DNA from: Colimorpha sp045576855
GTDB taxonomy: Bacteria; Bacteroidota; Bacteroidia; Bacteroidales; P3
DNA: 64,000 nt
Direction: 5' to 3'
Assembly (NCBI GenBank): GCA_045576855.1
Contig: JAZNHG010000021.1
Location: forward strand, 1 to 64,000
Shown here: piece by piece, positions 1-11,139 of the stretch
Layout of the letters: the number at the start of each line of letters is the position of its first letter
How positions within the stretch are numbered: the first letter of the stretch is position 1
Program-made: the position numbers and the translations under genes
The notes under the pieces: generated by a model
Seen by the model: the letters and a program-made list of their open reading frames with translations, nothing else
Databases searched by the model: none
What the model was told of the DNA's origin: nothing

Positions 1-1009
1 GGCTCATACTTTTCCCGGGTGGAATATTTCTGCGAGGAAAAATCGACCATGGTCTGCAGATCTATTGTCCGGACTATCGTGGAATATGGATATGCGGGAA
101 GTTGGGTGTTCTGATTATCAACATATGCCACAGACAAAAAAACGGTTATTCACATTAGCCGCGTACACCGCGCCGGTGATTGCATCCACCATGGAAGGGT
201 AACTATGCACCGTCTGGAATATGGTTGAATTCACCACCGAATCTTTTCTTGCCAGTCTGATGTGCAACGGGTTCGACGCCACATCTCCATAGCGGCCTAC
301 AAACGCCAGCACCGAGCCGCAATCCACCACGTCGTAAAGCGCTTCCATGTTCTGTAGCGAAGGGAAACTCATCCATGCTATGTCATATGTCGGGGCGGTC
401 GCTAAAGCATCATCAAAATTGACCACCACATTTTGTCCGCTCGCCACACTGCCTATCGCCACAACCGACACCCCTCCGGTGGCATTTGGATACACCACCA
501 TCTTCCTTAAGCTTTGAGCCATCGAGCACTTGACCACACGGATATTTACAGGATTTGGCGCAAACATGGCTGCCAACGGGTAATAGGCGATATACCCATA
601 GTAGGGTGCGCCCACCGTATCCGGATCCCGGAAACTCCCACAGAACACGACTGTTCCGTTGATTGTCTTTATGTCCAATATGTATGATTTTCGTTTTATA
701 CTGTCGAAATAATAGGTTGGCAATACCGGTGACACTCCCGCCGGAGCATTGAAGAACTGCTGGTAGTCCTGGCACCAAATCTGATACCTCCCCATGCTGT
801 TCTGCACCGACACCACATAGCGGTCGTTGTAGCTTGAGGCACGCGTCGCGTCCATCGTCTGTGGCGACAACCCCAGTTCTTGCGAATACAATGTCGTGCG
901 CTGTTGCGCCGCAAGCGGCAGGGCGGCCATCGTGACGGCCACGACAATCCATCTTGCCTTTTTTTAAGTCTTTGTTCAAATTTTCGATTTTATTATAAGT
1001 TTTTTGCAT
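1..1009 (-). pseudogene. Secreted protein gene broken by two homopolymer frameshifts (3' end beyond window)
   Basis: No family recognised. The longest intact frame (118-942) has no ATG before a hydrophobic signal segment, only an in-frame GTG (942) or an internal ATG. A lysine-rich start, MQKTYNKIENLNKDLKK, begins at an ATG at 1009 in another frame. The two frames meet at a run of seven T (959-965; A7 in the mRNA). Removing one base gives Met, basic stretch, hydrophobic segment, AAQQ: a good signal peptide. At the other end the frame stops at 118 just after a second seven-base run (136-142). Removing one base there opens 45 more codons to the window edge with ordinary composition. So one gene probably spans at least 1-1009 and is split twice. 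Programmed slippage, phase variation, decay and base-calling error are all possible. Confidence 0.6.
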
Positions 1010-1191
1010 CTGGATAACGGATAAAAAGATTTATTATTGTATTCGGCGGTGCAAAAAAACAAAAAAAATGCCGCCCGCGGCCGTCCCCGTGTCACTGCGA
1101 CGGGGCCGCGTCGCAGTGGTGGGGCCGCGACCCCGCGGAGGGGGGAGCAACCGCCCATCAAGCGATGGACAAGCATACCGCTCCGTGTTTT

Positions 1192-1266
1192 CGACCATCG
1201 TTTAACCATCGTTCGACCATTCTGAATGGTTAAACGATGGTTGAACGATGGTTAAACGACGGTCGA
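1192..1266. repeat. 11-nt tandem units in two inverted arms (hairpin)
   Basis: Three 11-nt units of the type CGACCATCGTT (1192-1224) are followed by AATGGT and three units of the opposite orientation, TAAACGATGGT (1231-1263). The two arms can pair. The rest of the 1010-1536 gap holds a GC-rich palindromic patch (about 1085-1145) and the korA promoter; I see no gene there. Confidence 0.75.
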
Positions 1267-1461
1267 AATACCCTTGGATTACCTAAGGATGGGGGTAGGA
1301 TGTGCGAGGGCTGCGGGGGTGAGGCGGAGGGTGAAATCTGTTTTTAACGGCGAATTAATCGAATTAATCAATTAGAGCAATTCGTCGGAAACTGGCCTGC
1401 GCAGTTTCGAGTCATTCGAGTCATTAGCCGTTGTAATTGGAGGAGTGGTTGAAAAATATTT

Positions 1462-1492
1462 TTTGCGGGGTTACTTTTATTTTGTATATTTG
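1462..1492 (+). promoter_or_regulatory. Bacteroidota-type promoter for korAB
   Basis: TTTG (1462-1465), a 19-nt spacer and TATATTTG (1485-1492) match the -33/-7 pattern of the Bacteroidota primary sigma factor. Transcription would start near 1499, about 38 nt before the korA ATG. Confidence 0.75.
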
Positions 1493-1536
1493 CACATTCA
1501 AACTAACGACAAATAAAGTAAAACAACAACAATAAC

Positions 1537-3375
<1,839 letters not shown>

Positions 3376-3378
3376 CCA

Positions 3379-3423
3379 ATAAGTCGTATAAGACCTATAA
3401 GCCCCACAAGACCTATAGGCCAT
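3379..3423. repeat. 9-nt tandem array between korA and korB
   Basis: Five units with a strict 9-nt step: ATAAGTCGT, ATAAGACCT, ATAAGCCCC, ACAAGACCT, ATAGGCCAT. The same period and related units recur at 21934-21978 and 58515-58559. Confidence 0.75.
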
Positions 3424-3437
3424 AAAAACAGAAAACA

Positions 3438-4466
3438 ATGGAAAAACATTTCGTTCCCAAAGCGGACAGAGAATATACAAAGGCTGATTTTCAGAGCGAC
3501 CAGATGGTGAAATGGTGCCCGGGCTGCGGCGACCACGCCATATTGGCAGCCCTGCTGGCCACCTTCCCCAAGACGGGCTACAAGAAAGAGAACGTGTGCA
3601 TGGTCTCCGGTATCGGCTGCTCCAGCCGTATCCCCTACTATGTGGACACCTATGGTTTCCACAGCATCCACGGCCGCGCCTGCGCCATTGCCACCGGCGT
3701 CAAGCTAGCCAACCCTGCACTGAGCGTGTGGGTCAACATGGGCGACGGCGACTCGATGGCCATCGGCGGCAACCACCTCATTCATGCCGTGCGCCGCAAC
3801 CAGGACCTGAACATCACCATCTTCAACAATGAAATCTACGGCCTCACGAAAGGTCAGTACAGCCCCACGACCAAGTTCGGCCAGGTGACCAAGACCTCGC
3901 CCTACGGCACCATCGACTACCCCTTCAACCCCGGTGAACTCGTGATGGGCGCCCAAGGCACCTTCTTCGCCCGCACACTCGACTGCGTGCCGCAACTCTC
4001 GACCGACTGCATGACCCGCGCCGCCAAACACGACGGCTGCTCGGTGGTCGAAGTGCTGCAGAACTGCGTCATCTTCAACGACAAGACCCACGCCGCCATC
4101 ACCGACCGCGCCGTGCGCGACGACCGCACCATCGTGCTGGAGCACGGCAAGCCCATGCTCTTCGGCAAGAACAAGGAGAAAGGTCTGCGCTTCAACGGCC
4201 GCCAGCTCGAGGTGGTCACCCTCGGCGAGAACGGCATCACCATCGACGACATCATGGTGCACGACGAGACCACCGAGGATACCGGCATCCACATGATGCT
4301 GGCCCACATGGGTGGCGACCTGCCCGTGGCCCTCGGCGTGATTCGCAACGTGAAGAAAGTCAGCTACACCCAGCTCTATGAGGAGCAGATGGAAGAGCAG
4401 ATGAACGTCGGCAAATACAAATGCATGGACGACCTGCTCAACAGCGGCGACACATGGGAGGTGTAA
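3438..4466 (+). CDS. korB: 2-oxoacid:ferredoxin oxidoreductase, beta subunit
   Basis: This is the thiamine-diphosphate-binding partner of the preceding subunit. Visible motifs are WCPGCGDHAIL near residue 30, GIGCSSRIPYY near 58, and the ThDP/Mg signature GDGD near residue 102 followed by NNEIYGLTKGQ. The length of 342 is normal. No separate 4Fe-4S ferredoxin (delta) subunit is encoded beside it, as expected for two-subunit enzymes in which the beta subunit carries the single cluster. It is cotranscribed with korA, and the pair ends at a strong terminator. Confidence 0.92.
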   Translation: MEKHFVPKADREYTKADFQSDQMVKWCPGCGDHAILAALLATFPKTGYKKENVCMVSGIGCSSRIPYYVDTYGFHSIHGRACAIATGVKLANPALSVWVNMGDGDSMAIGGNHLIHAVRRNQDLNITIFNNEIYGLTKGQYSPTTKFGQVTKTSPYGTIDYPFNPGELVMGAQGTFFARTLDCVPQLSTDCMTRAAKHDGCSVVEVLQNCVIFNDKTHAAITDRAVRDDRTIVLEHGKPMLFGKNKEKGLRFNGRQLEVVTLGENGITIDDIMVHDETTEDTGIHMMLAHMGGDLPVALGVIRNVKKVSYTQLYEEQMEEQMNVGKYKCMDDLLNSGDTWEV

Positions 4467-4512
4467 TCACCCCGAAAGACTGAGCCCCACAAGGCTCAAG
4501 CCTCATACCCGG

Positions 4513-4556
4513 TAACCCACAATCTTTCACCCGAAAGACTGTGGGTTATCGTTTTA
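4513..4556 (+). terminator. Intrinsic terminator after korAB
   Basis: A 16-bp stem with one mismatch (4513-4528 against 4533-4548), a 4-nt loop, then TCGTTTTA. Confidence 0.85.
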
Positions 4557-4599
4557 TGGCCACTAAAATATTTTTGCACATTAATTAAAAAAAACTTCG

Positions 4600-4607
4600 T
4601 ATATTTG
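4600..4607 (+). promoter_or_regulatory. -7 promoter element of the subtilase gene
   Basis: TATATTTG fits TAnnTTTG. An upstream TTTG (4573-4576) sits 23 nt away, longer than usual. The expected start near 4614 leaves a very short leader before ATG 4623 or 4632. Confidence 0.6.
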
Positions 4608-4622
4608 CATTTTGGATAAAAT

Positions 4623-6752
4623 ATGCAACACATGAAGAAGATTGTAATCACTCTACTGACATCGTGCATCTTAGGCACTGCATTAGCACAGAGTGCCAAA
4701 TGCGGTATCGACACCAAAGCGCTTGTCCAGGAGCAGGTGACTGCCGGTGTGGACAACATTGCCTTTCTGGCCAAGATGGTTCCAGGCTTCAACCGCTCGC
4801 AGCTGGAGAAAGCTGGCATCACCATCGGTGCCCAGGCCGGACAGATTGTCACCCTGCACGTGCCCATAGAGAGCCTGCCGCTGCTCGACAGCAACCGCGA
4901 GGTGCTGCTCTACAGCGTCTCCCACAATGTGGCTGCACCCACTATGAACAAAACCCGCACAGACACCCGCACAGACCATGTGGAACAGGGCAACGGTGTG
5001 ACAGGTGGCAACGGCTACGACGGCACGGGTGTATATATTGGCATCACCGACTGGGGATTCGACTATACCCACCCCAACTATAGCCTCAGCACTGGCAAAC
5101 GCCGTGTGGCACGCGCATGGGACCACTTCAAGCTGAGCGGGCCCGCCCCTGCCGGGTTCAACTACGGCACCGAATACACCACCTTCAACGCACTGAAAAC
5201 GGCTAAAGGAGACACCAGCAACCTGTATGGCTACGGCACCCACGGTACCCATGTGGCCGGCATCTGCGCCGGTTCGGGTGCCGGCGAGTCGCATCGATTC
5301 CGTGGCCAGGCGCCCGGCGCCCGGTTGCTGCTCTGCTCGTTCGGTCTGGACGAAGCCTCGTGGATGGAAGGCGTGCAATGGATGAAGAACGTTGCGGAAG
5401 ACAGCAGCCGCCGACTGGTGGTGAACAGCAGCTGGGGTATGTACTCTTTCAGTTGCCTCGACGGCCAGTCGCTGCTTAGCCAGGCCATCAACAACTGGAG
5501 CGACGAAGGCGTTGTGTTCGTCACCAGCGCTGGCAACAACGGAGACGTGAAATTCCACGTGAGCCGCAATTTCAGTGAGGAACCTGACACCCTCCGGACC
5601 TGCGCCGCCTTCTACACTATGGTCGAAGACGCCATTGGGCAATGTCTCATCATGTGGGGTGAACCGGGCCATGACTTCAGCGCACGCATACGATTCAAGA
5701 AAGCCGACAGCGTGTGGTCCAGCCCCCTGTTCACCACCGCCGGCCAGACCAGCAGTATCATTTACGACACCCTCCGCTGCGGCGACGTAGCAGTCCCCTA
5801 TCGCGCACTGATAGAGCATGAGAACCCGTTCGACCAGCGCCCCCATATACAAATAGACGTCGACAATCCCAGAAACAGCTCGCAACTGCAGCTCCTCATC
5901 ACCGCCGACGATGGTACCGTGCATGCATGGAACGTGGCCAACAAGAGCAACCATGCAGGCAACGAGGGTGCCGCCTTCTACCACGCCAGCATGGATGGAT
6001 TTGTGGCTGGCGACTACCTGTACGGTATCGGAGAACCGGCCTGCTCCGAGAAGACAATCAGCGTGGCCGCACACCAAGCCGACACATGGTCGGCCGACTC
6101 GACCTACAACACTGGAAACCTGGCCTATTTCTCCAGCTATGGTCCGCTGATCGACGGTCGTCAAAAGCCTGAGATTTCGGCTCCCGGCTATCAAGTCAAT
6201 TCCTCTATCAGCACCTGGACCGACGGAAACTACAGCGCCACCGAGTCTGTGCTGATTGGGATGCGCAACTACATCTGGTCGTCCATGAGCGGTACATCCA
6301 TGTCGAGCCCGGCTGTCACAGGCATCGTGGCCCTGCTGCTACAGGCCAACCCGGAATTATCGGTGGACTCGATACGAAGCATCATCACCTCTACCGCCCG
6401 CAACGACGACAAGACAGGAGAACTGCTGGCTAACGACAGCGCCGACCTGCGCTGGGGTTGGGGAAAGATAGACGCACTGGCCGCCGTCAACAAAGCTATA
6501 AGCCTCGTCGGCATCCGCCAAGTCGAGGAGCAACAGTTGCCACTCCTCCTATACCCGAATCCCGCCACAGGCACGGTATGCATCAACACGGGTTGCGGCG
6601 AACGCCAGCAGCTGCAGGTGTACACCATCGGTGGCACCCTCATGCTGGAGATGCCGGTAGACACACAGGCTTCGTTCAACACCGAGAGCTGGCCCAACGG
6701 CGTGTACATAGTGCGCGTGGGTAGCCGAACCGAGAAACTGATTGTTCGCTAA
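4623..6752 (+). CDS. S8 (subtilisin-like) serine peptidase with T9SS type A sorting domain
   Basis: A secreted protease of 709 residues. The likely initiator is the second ATG (4632), giving MKK, a hydrophobic core and an ALAQ signal cleavage region; the first ATG adds only MQH. The catalytic triad is visible: Asp in GITDWGFDYTHP (about 143), His in GTHGTHVAG (about 207), Ser in SGTSMSSPAVTG (about 559). A large insertion separates His and Ser, as in many Bacteroidota subtilases. The last 70 residues (YPNPATGTV to VYIVRVG-RTEKLIVR) are a T9SS type A C-terminal sorting domain, so the enzyme is predicted to cross the outer membrane and be anchored or released at the surface. It leads a long + strand run of genes. 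Confidence 0.92.
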   Translation: MQHMKKIVITLLTSCILGTALAQSAKCGIDTKALVQEQVTAGVDNIAFLAKMVPGFNRSQLEKAGITIGAQAGQIVTLHVPIESLPLLDSNREVLLYSVSHNVAAPTMNKTRTDTRTDHVEQGNGVTGGNGYDGTGVYIGITDWGFDYTHPNYSLSTGKRRVARAWDHFKLSGPAPAGFNYGTEYTTFNALKTAKGDTSNLYGYGTHGTHVAGICAGSGAGESHRFRGQAPGARLLLCSFGLDEASWMEGVQWMKNVAEDSSRRLVVNSSWGMYSFSCLDGQSLLSQAINNWSDEGVVFVTSAGNNGDVKFHVSRNFSEEPDTLRTCAAFYTMVEDAIGQCLIMWGEPGHDFSARIRFKKADSVWSSPLFTTAGQTSSIIYDTLRCGDVAVPYRALIEHENPFDQRPHIQIDVDNPRNSSQLQLLITADDGTVHAWNVANKSNHAGNEGAAFYHASMDGFVAGDYLYGIGEPACSEKTISVAAHQADTWSADSTYNTGNLAYFSSYGPLIDGRQKPEISAPGYQVNSSISTWTDGNYSATESVLIGMRNYIWSSMSGTSMSSPAVTGIVALLLQANPELSVDSIRSIITSTARNDDKTGELLANDSADLRWGWGKIDALAAVNKAISLVGIRQVEEQQLPLLLYPNPATGTVCINTGCGERQQLQVYTIGGTLMLEMPVDTQASFNTESWPNGVYIVRVGSRTEKLIVR

Positions 6753-6757
6753 ACGTC

Positions 6758-7750
6758 ATGATTAAACTGTTCCAACGCGACATACTGGTTCAGGCCGCAC
6801 TGCTCCTGGTGCTGCTGGCACTGATGTGGATCCGTCCGCTGATAGATCCGCAACCCATGTCGGACGGGGAACATCCGGCGGTGCTCTACGCGCTGCTGTG
6901 CCAATGGCTGGCCGGTGTGCCGAGATTGGCTGTAGTACTGGCTATGGTATTGGTTCTTGCCGAAGGCATTGGATTGAACCTGCTACTAGCCAATACCGGA
7001 TTGACATCGCAGAAAAGCCTGCTTCCGGCATTGCTCTACATCATTGCTGCCAGCACAGGAGCCAGCACTTTGACACCCATACTGCTGGTCAACGCAATGA
7101 TGATTGCCAGCCTCAACCAATTGGCCCTGCGGGGCACCCTGCTGACCATTCCGGCCCACCGTGCCTGCGGAGCCACCGCTCTGATAGGCCTGGCAACCCT
7201 ATTCTACCAACCCGCTGTATGGCTGATGGTAAGCTACATGTTGGTAGCCGCCAACTACAGACTCTACAGCTGGCGCGACTGGGCTGTGATGATACTTGGC
7301 TTTGCCGCCCCATATCTGCCGCTGTTTGCTGTTCTTTATATGAACAATGGTTTCGACGCTTGGTGGCAGACCCTCATAGTGCGGACGACAGACCTGCACC
7401 CCAGCCTGGGACCTCGCGACATATGGGTCACCCTGGCAAGCATACTGCTGGCGATAACGCTGCTGTGGGGCTTGGTTGATGTAAACCTACACCTGGGTGA
7501 ACGGCCCGTGCTATGGCAAAAGAATGCCGCCACAGTCATGCTGATGGCCATCGGTAGCGCAGCCATGCTACTCTACCAGCCGATATTACCGCTACGGATG
7601 GCGACAATGGCAGTGCCATTCTCGCTCTGCACCTACCAACTGCTGGCCCGCGGAATGGATCGCCCCACAGGGTTCGGTCGCCGCAAAAAGGCACTTTGGT
7701 TTTACGACCTACTGCTGATTGTCATATTAATTACAGCTATGATATGTTAG
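6758..7750 (+). CDS. Multi-pass inner-membrane protein (DUF6427-like)
   Basis: A 330-residue, strongly hydrophobic protein with roughly nine to ten membrane segments and no signal peptide. Length and segment pattern resemble the DUF6427 family, which is found in Bacteroidota and has no known function. It starts 5 nt after the subtilase stop, and its TAG overlaps the ATG of rnhB (ATGTTAG), so it is probably translated as part of this operon. Family assignment is from memory and moderate. Confidence 0.7.
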   Translation: MIKLFQRDILVQAALLLVLLALMWIRPLIDPQPMSDGEHPAVLYALLCQWLAGVPRLAVVLAMVLVLAEGIGLNLLLANTGLTSQKSLLPALLYIIAASTGASTLTPILLVNAMMIASLNQLALRGTLLTIPAHRACGATALIGLATLFYQPAVWLMVSYMLVAANYRLYSWRDWAVMILGFAAPYLPLFAVLYMNNGFDAWWQTLIVRTTDLHPSLGPRDIWVTLASILLAITLLWGLVDVNLHLGERPVLWQKNAATVMLMAIGSAAMLLYQPILPLRMATMAVPFSLCTYQLLARGMDRPTGFGRRKKALWFYDLLLIVILITAMIC

Positions 7751-8394
7751 AGGAACGGCTGATAGCAGGACGGATAGAGGCAGGTTGCGACGAGGCGGGC
7801 CGTGGTCCATTGGCTGGTCCTGTGGTGGCAGCCGCTGTGGTTTTGCCCGAGGGGTATAAAAGCGACAAGCTGAATGACTCGAAGCAACTGAGCGAGAAAC
7901 AACGCGCACGGCTACGCGAAGAGATAGAGGCCGATGCCGACGCCTGGGCCGTAGCGGCAGTAGATGCAGCGGGCGTGGACAGGCTGAACATATTGCATGC
8001 ATCCACACACGCCATGTGTGTGGCGGCAATGGCACTCCTGGACAATGCAACAAGCAGAGAACTGATAGCTAGCGGCGGGATACAATTGGGCAAAAGGAAA
8101 CCCGACATACTGCTGATAGACGGCAACCGATTCTACAACGAGACGCCACTGCCATACGAATGCTTAGTGAAAGGCGACGCTCGCCTAATGCCTATAGCAG
8201 CAGCCAGCATTCTGGCCAAAACATACCGCGACCGGATTATGGCCGAACTCCACACCATGTGCCCAATGTATGGATGGGATCGCAACAAGGGCTACCCCAC
8301 TCAGGAGCACTACGACGCCATAGAAAAACATGGAGTGAGCCCCTACCACAGACGTAGCTTCAGACTCTACAGGCAACATAGTTTATTTGAATAG
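7744..8394 (+). CDS. rnhB: Ribonuclease HII
   Basis: Cleaves the RNA strand of RNA-DNA hybrids and single ribonucleotides in duplex DNA. The N-terminal GCDEAGRGPLAGPV motif carries the first two acidic residues; LLIDGN and KGDARLMPIAAASILAKTYRD follow in the expected order. I chose ATG 7744 (MLEERLIAGR) rather than the upstream in-frame ATG at 7696, because it overlaps the previous stop in the usual coupled way and places the active-site motif about 10 residues from the start. This gives 216 residues, a normal length. Confidence 0.95.
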   Translation: MLEERLIAGRIEAGCDEAGRGPLAGPVVAAAVVLPEGYKSDKLNDSKQLSEKQRARLREEIEADADAWAVAAVDAAGVDRLNILHASTHAMCVAAMALLDNATSRELIASGGIQLGKRKPDILLIDGNRFYNETPLPYECLVKGDARLMPIAAASILAKTYRDRIMAELHTMCPMYGWDRNKGYPTQEHYDAIEKHGVSPYHRRSFRLYRQHSLFE

Positions 8395-8420
8395 TTAACT
8401 AGGAAAGGAACAAAAGATAT

Positions 8421-8966
8421 ATGTTAGACTTTATCAAAGAGATACACCGTAAGCATGTGGTCCGCGACCTGAAAGCAGCACCGCGTGAGAAGAAAATCGA
8501 CAATATCGACGAGATTCGCACCATAGGAGTCATCTGCCGATTGGTCGACGAGCAACATTGGAATATACTGCACCACTTCGCCAAAGTAATGGAAAATCAA
8601 GGCAAAGAGGTCCACATCATCGCCCTGCTGCAAAAAGACCAGGAGATTGGATTCGTCATCACCCACCAAGCCACCCATATTGTAAGAACGAAGACCGATA
8701 CCAACTTCTGGGGGCTACCCAGCGAAGAGGCTATTCGACCGTTTGTCGGGCGAAGCTACGACCTGCTGATAGATACGATTGGCGAAGAAAACTTCTTCTC
8801 GCAATACGTAGCCCTGCGAACCACGGCTAGCCTGAAAGTGGTATATGCCACACCGAGCGAAGACCCGTCAGAGGTGTTCGATCTCATCATCCGCGGCGAC
8901 GGTCAGGTCGAGCTGAAAGGATTCTTCAACAATGTAATTGAATACCTAAGCATGATAAAAAAATGA
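8421..8966 (+). CDS. Conserved Bacteroidota protein (DUF6913-like)
   Basis: A 181-residue cytoplasmic protein with an alternating alpha/beta look: IGVICRLVDEQHWNILHHF, a central YDLLIDT segment, and a C-terminal helix. It resembles the DUF6913 family, usually encoded just upstream of dapA in Bacteroidota; function unknown. Its TGA overlaps the possible first ATG of dapA, suggesting coupled translation. Confidence 0.7.
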   Translation: MLDFIKEIHRKHVVRDLKAAPREKKIDNIDEIRTIGVICRLVDEQHWNILHHFAKVMENQGKEVHIIALLQKDQEIGFVITHQATHIVRTKTDTNFWGLPSEEAIRPFVGRSYDLLIDTIGEENFFSQYVALRTTASLKVVYATPSEDPSEVFDLIIRGDGQVELKGFFNNVIEYLSMIKK

Positions 8967-9871
8967 ATCCGCATATGAAACAATCATTATTTACAGGGAC
9001 CGGAGTGGCACTAGTCACCCCGTTTCGCCGACAACAAGAGACCGTGGATTTCACCAAGTTGGAAGCATTAATCGAACATATCATCACATCGAAGGCTGAC
9101 TACATCGTGGCATTAGGCACCACCAGTGAGGCGGCCACCATGACCAACAGCGAGCGGGCTGCCGTGCAAGAATTCATCGTAGAGACGGTGAGCGGACGCA
9201 TACCTATCGTGCTGGGGCTGGGTGGCAACAATACATTGAGTGTGACCGACAGCCTGGCTCGTACCAACTTCGACGGCATCAGCGGACTACTGAGCGTAAC
9301 ACCATACTACAACAAGCCCAACCAACGCGGTCTGCTGGCTCACTACCGCGCCGTCGCCGAAGCATCACCTGTCCCCGTCCTGATGTACAATGTTCCTGGA
9401 CGTACTGGCGTCAACATGACAGCAGAAACGGCGTTGCTGCTGGCCACAGAATGTCCCAACATAGTTGGCATCAAAGAAGCTAGCGGCAACATGGCACAGG
9501 TGATGGAGTTGTTGCGTGCCCGTCCTGCCGGATTTAAAGTAATCAGCGGCGACGATGCGCTAACCTATCCTATGCTAACCCTCGGCGCAGACGGTGTAAT
9601 CAGTGTGATGGCTAACGCATTACCACTTGAGATGAGTCAGATGGTACACTTCGCCATGAAGGGAGACCTGAAACGTGCATTGCCTCTGCACTTCAAAATG
9701 CTACCTCTGATGAACGCCATCTTTGAGGAAGGAAATCCTACCGGCATCAAAGCTCTGCTTGAGGCCCAAGGCCGTATCACAAACGTACTACGTTTGCCAT
9801 TGGTCAAGGCCAGCAAACAGCTGTCCAATAAATTGGCCATACTGCTGAACGAAATATCCAACGCAGAATGA
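8963..9871 (+). CDS. dapA: 4-hydroxy-tetrahydrodipicolinate synthase
   Basis: Condenses pyruvate with aspartate semialdehyde, the first step committed to lysine and diaminopimelate. The 302 residues form a TIM barrel with the expected marks: TGTGVALVTPF at the start, LGTTSEAATM, the catalytic Tyr in MYNVPGRTG and the Schiff-base Lys in GIKEASGN. The initiator may be ATG 8963 (coupled to the previous gene) or ATG 8975 (MKQSLFTG). The end overlaps the next gene by four bases. Confidence 0.95.
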   Translation: MNPHMKQSLFTGTGVALVTPFRRQQETVDFTKLEALIEHIITSKADYIVALGTTSEAATMTNSERAAVQEFIVETVSGRIPIVLGLGGNNTLSVTDSLARTNFDGISGLLSVTPYYNKPNQRGLLAHYRAVAEASPVPVLMYNVPGRTGVNMTAETALLLATECPNIVGIKEASGNMAQVMELLRARPAGFKVISGDDALTYPMLTLGADGVISVMANALPLEMSQMVHFAMKGDLKRALPLHFKMLPLMNAIFEEGNPTGIKALLEAQGRITNVLRLPLVKASKQLSNKLAILLNEISNAE

Positions 9872-10590
9872 AAGTAGATGCACAAGAAATAGAGCAACTG
9901 CTGGAAACCGTGCGACACGAATACCTGCACCGCATGACACAAGGCCACGGACGATTGCTGCGCCAAGTGGAGCAATACGCGGTTGCACGAAACGGAAAGA
10001 TGCTAAGGCCACGATTGCTACTACTGGCTGCCGCTAGTGTATCTCCCGACAGGCTACACGAACAACGTACACTATTGCTAGCCACTGCTATGGAAATGCT
10101 CCACAACGCATCGCTCCTACACGACGATGTCATCGATCATGCCGACCGCCGACGTGGACGTGCTTCGGTCAACGCCCAATGGAGCAACAGTATTGCTGTA
10201 CTGGTGGGAGACTATCATTTGGCTCGAATTATGGAATTGTTGGATGATGTGGGCGACGCTGATGCATCCCGCATGGTAAACCAAACGGTTATGGCTATGG
10301 TCGAAGCAGAACTATTACAACAAGAGCACCTTGCCTCCAGGGCAATGACAGAAGACGACTACATCACGGTAGTGGACGGCAAGACCGCAAACCTATTCGC
10401 CACAGCGGCCGCATTAGGCAATAGCGACTGGAAGAACGCCGGACTCAATTATGGCCGACTATTCCAAATCTGCGACGATATCCGAGACAAGGAAGCGCCA
10501 CCTTTCGCTCAACAACTGGCCAACACTATTGATACCCAATGGCCTGATGGATTCGACAACATGCCAAATCCAAGAATGATTACGCAATAA
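9868..10590 (+). CDS. Short polyprenyl synthetase family protein
   Basis: Trans-prenyltransferases elongate isoprenoid diphosphates. Both aspartate-rich motifs are present: LLHDDVID with a following RRRGRASVN, and FQICDDIRD. GKMLRPRLLLL near residue 45 is the substrate-binding Lys-Arg region. At 240 residues the protein is about 80 shorter than the usual 320-330, and nearly all of the loss follows the second DDxxD, where it ends in an unrelated, glutamine-rich tail. It may be an active short form, a regulatory paralogue or a decayed copy. It is translationally coupled to dapA. Confidence 0.8.
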   Translation: MKVDAQEIEQLLETVRHEYLHRMTQGHGRLLRQVEQYAVARNGKMLRPRLLLLAAASVSPDRLHEQRTLLLATAMEMLHNASLLHDDVIDHADRRRGRASVNAQWSNSIAVLVGDYHLARIMELLDDVGDADASRMVNQTVMAMVEAELLQQEHLASRAMTEDDYITVVDGKTANLFATAAALGNSDWKNAGLNYGRLFQICDDIRDKEAPPFAQQLANTIDTQWPDGFDNMPNPRMITQ

Positions 10591-10632
10591 AAAACGACAA
10601 TTGAATACTAAACCAAAAAATAGACAACCAAT

Positions 10633-11127
10633 ATGAAAAAAGCACTTATTATCATGTGTGGCCTACTGATGGCCGGTAGCCTGATGGCTCAGAACGCTAA
10701 ATTTCCCGACAATGTCACGCTGAAGTCCATCGACGGCAAGAGCGTACAATCCGGAGCCATCAACAACGAAGGACGTCCAATCATTATTAGCTTCTGGGCC
10801 ACTTGGTGCAAACCTTGCAATCGCGAGTTGAATACGATTAAAGAGGTCTACGACGAATGGCAAGAAGAGACTGGAGTAAAACTCGTCGCAATTTCTATTG
10901 ACGATGCCCGCTCGGCAGCTCGAGTGAAGCCCCATGTAGACGGAAACGATTGGCCCTTCGAGGTTTATCTGGACCAAAACAGCGATTTGAAACGACAGAT
11001 GGGTGTGGTGAATGTGCCACACACGTTCATTCTGAACGGTGACGGGGAAATCATCTGGCAGCACACCGGCTATCAGGATGGCGGCGAAGAAGAAGTCATC
11101 GAAAAAGTGAGAGAACTGCTGAAATAA
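10633..11127 (+). CDS. Periplasmic TlpA/ResA-type thioredoxin-like protein
   Basis: A 164-residue protein with an N-terminal signal peptide ending near MAQ, so it is exported or membrane-tethered. The thioredoxin fold carries FWATWCKPCNREL (active site WCKPC) near residues 53-65 and the cis-Pro segment GVVNVPHTFILN. It probably reduces or isomerises disulfides of envelope proteins. The following genes encode a barrel and an Omp28 protein, both possible clients (inference). Confidence 0.9.
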   Translation: MKKALIIMCGLLMAGSLMAQNAKFPDNVTLKSIDGKSVQSGAINNEGRPIIISFWATWCKPCNRELNTIKEVYDEWQEETGVKLVAISIDDARSAARVKPHVDGNDWPFEVYLDQNSDLKRQMGVVNVPHTFILNGDGEIIWQHTGYQDGGEEEVIEKVRELLK

Positions 11128-11139
11128 GGTTCCATAGCA

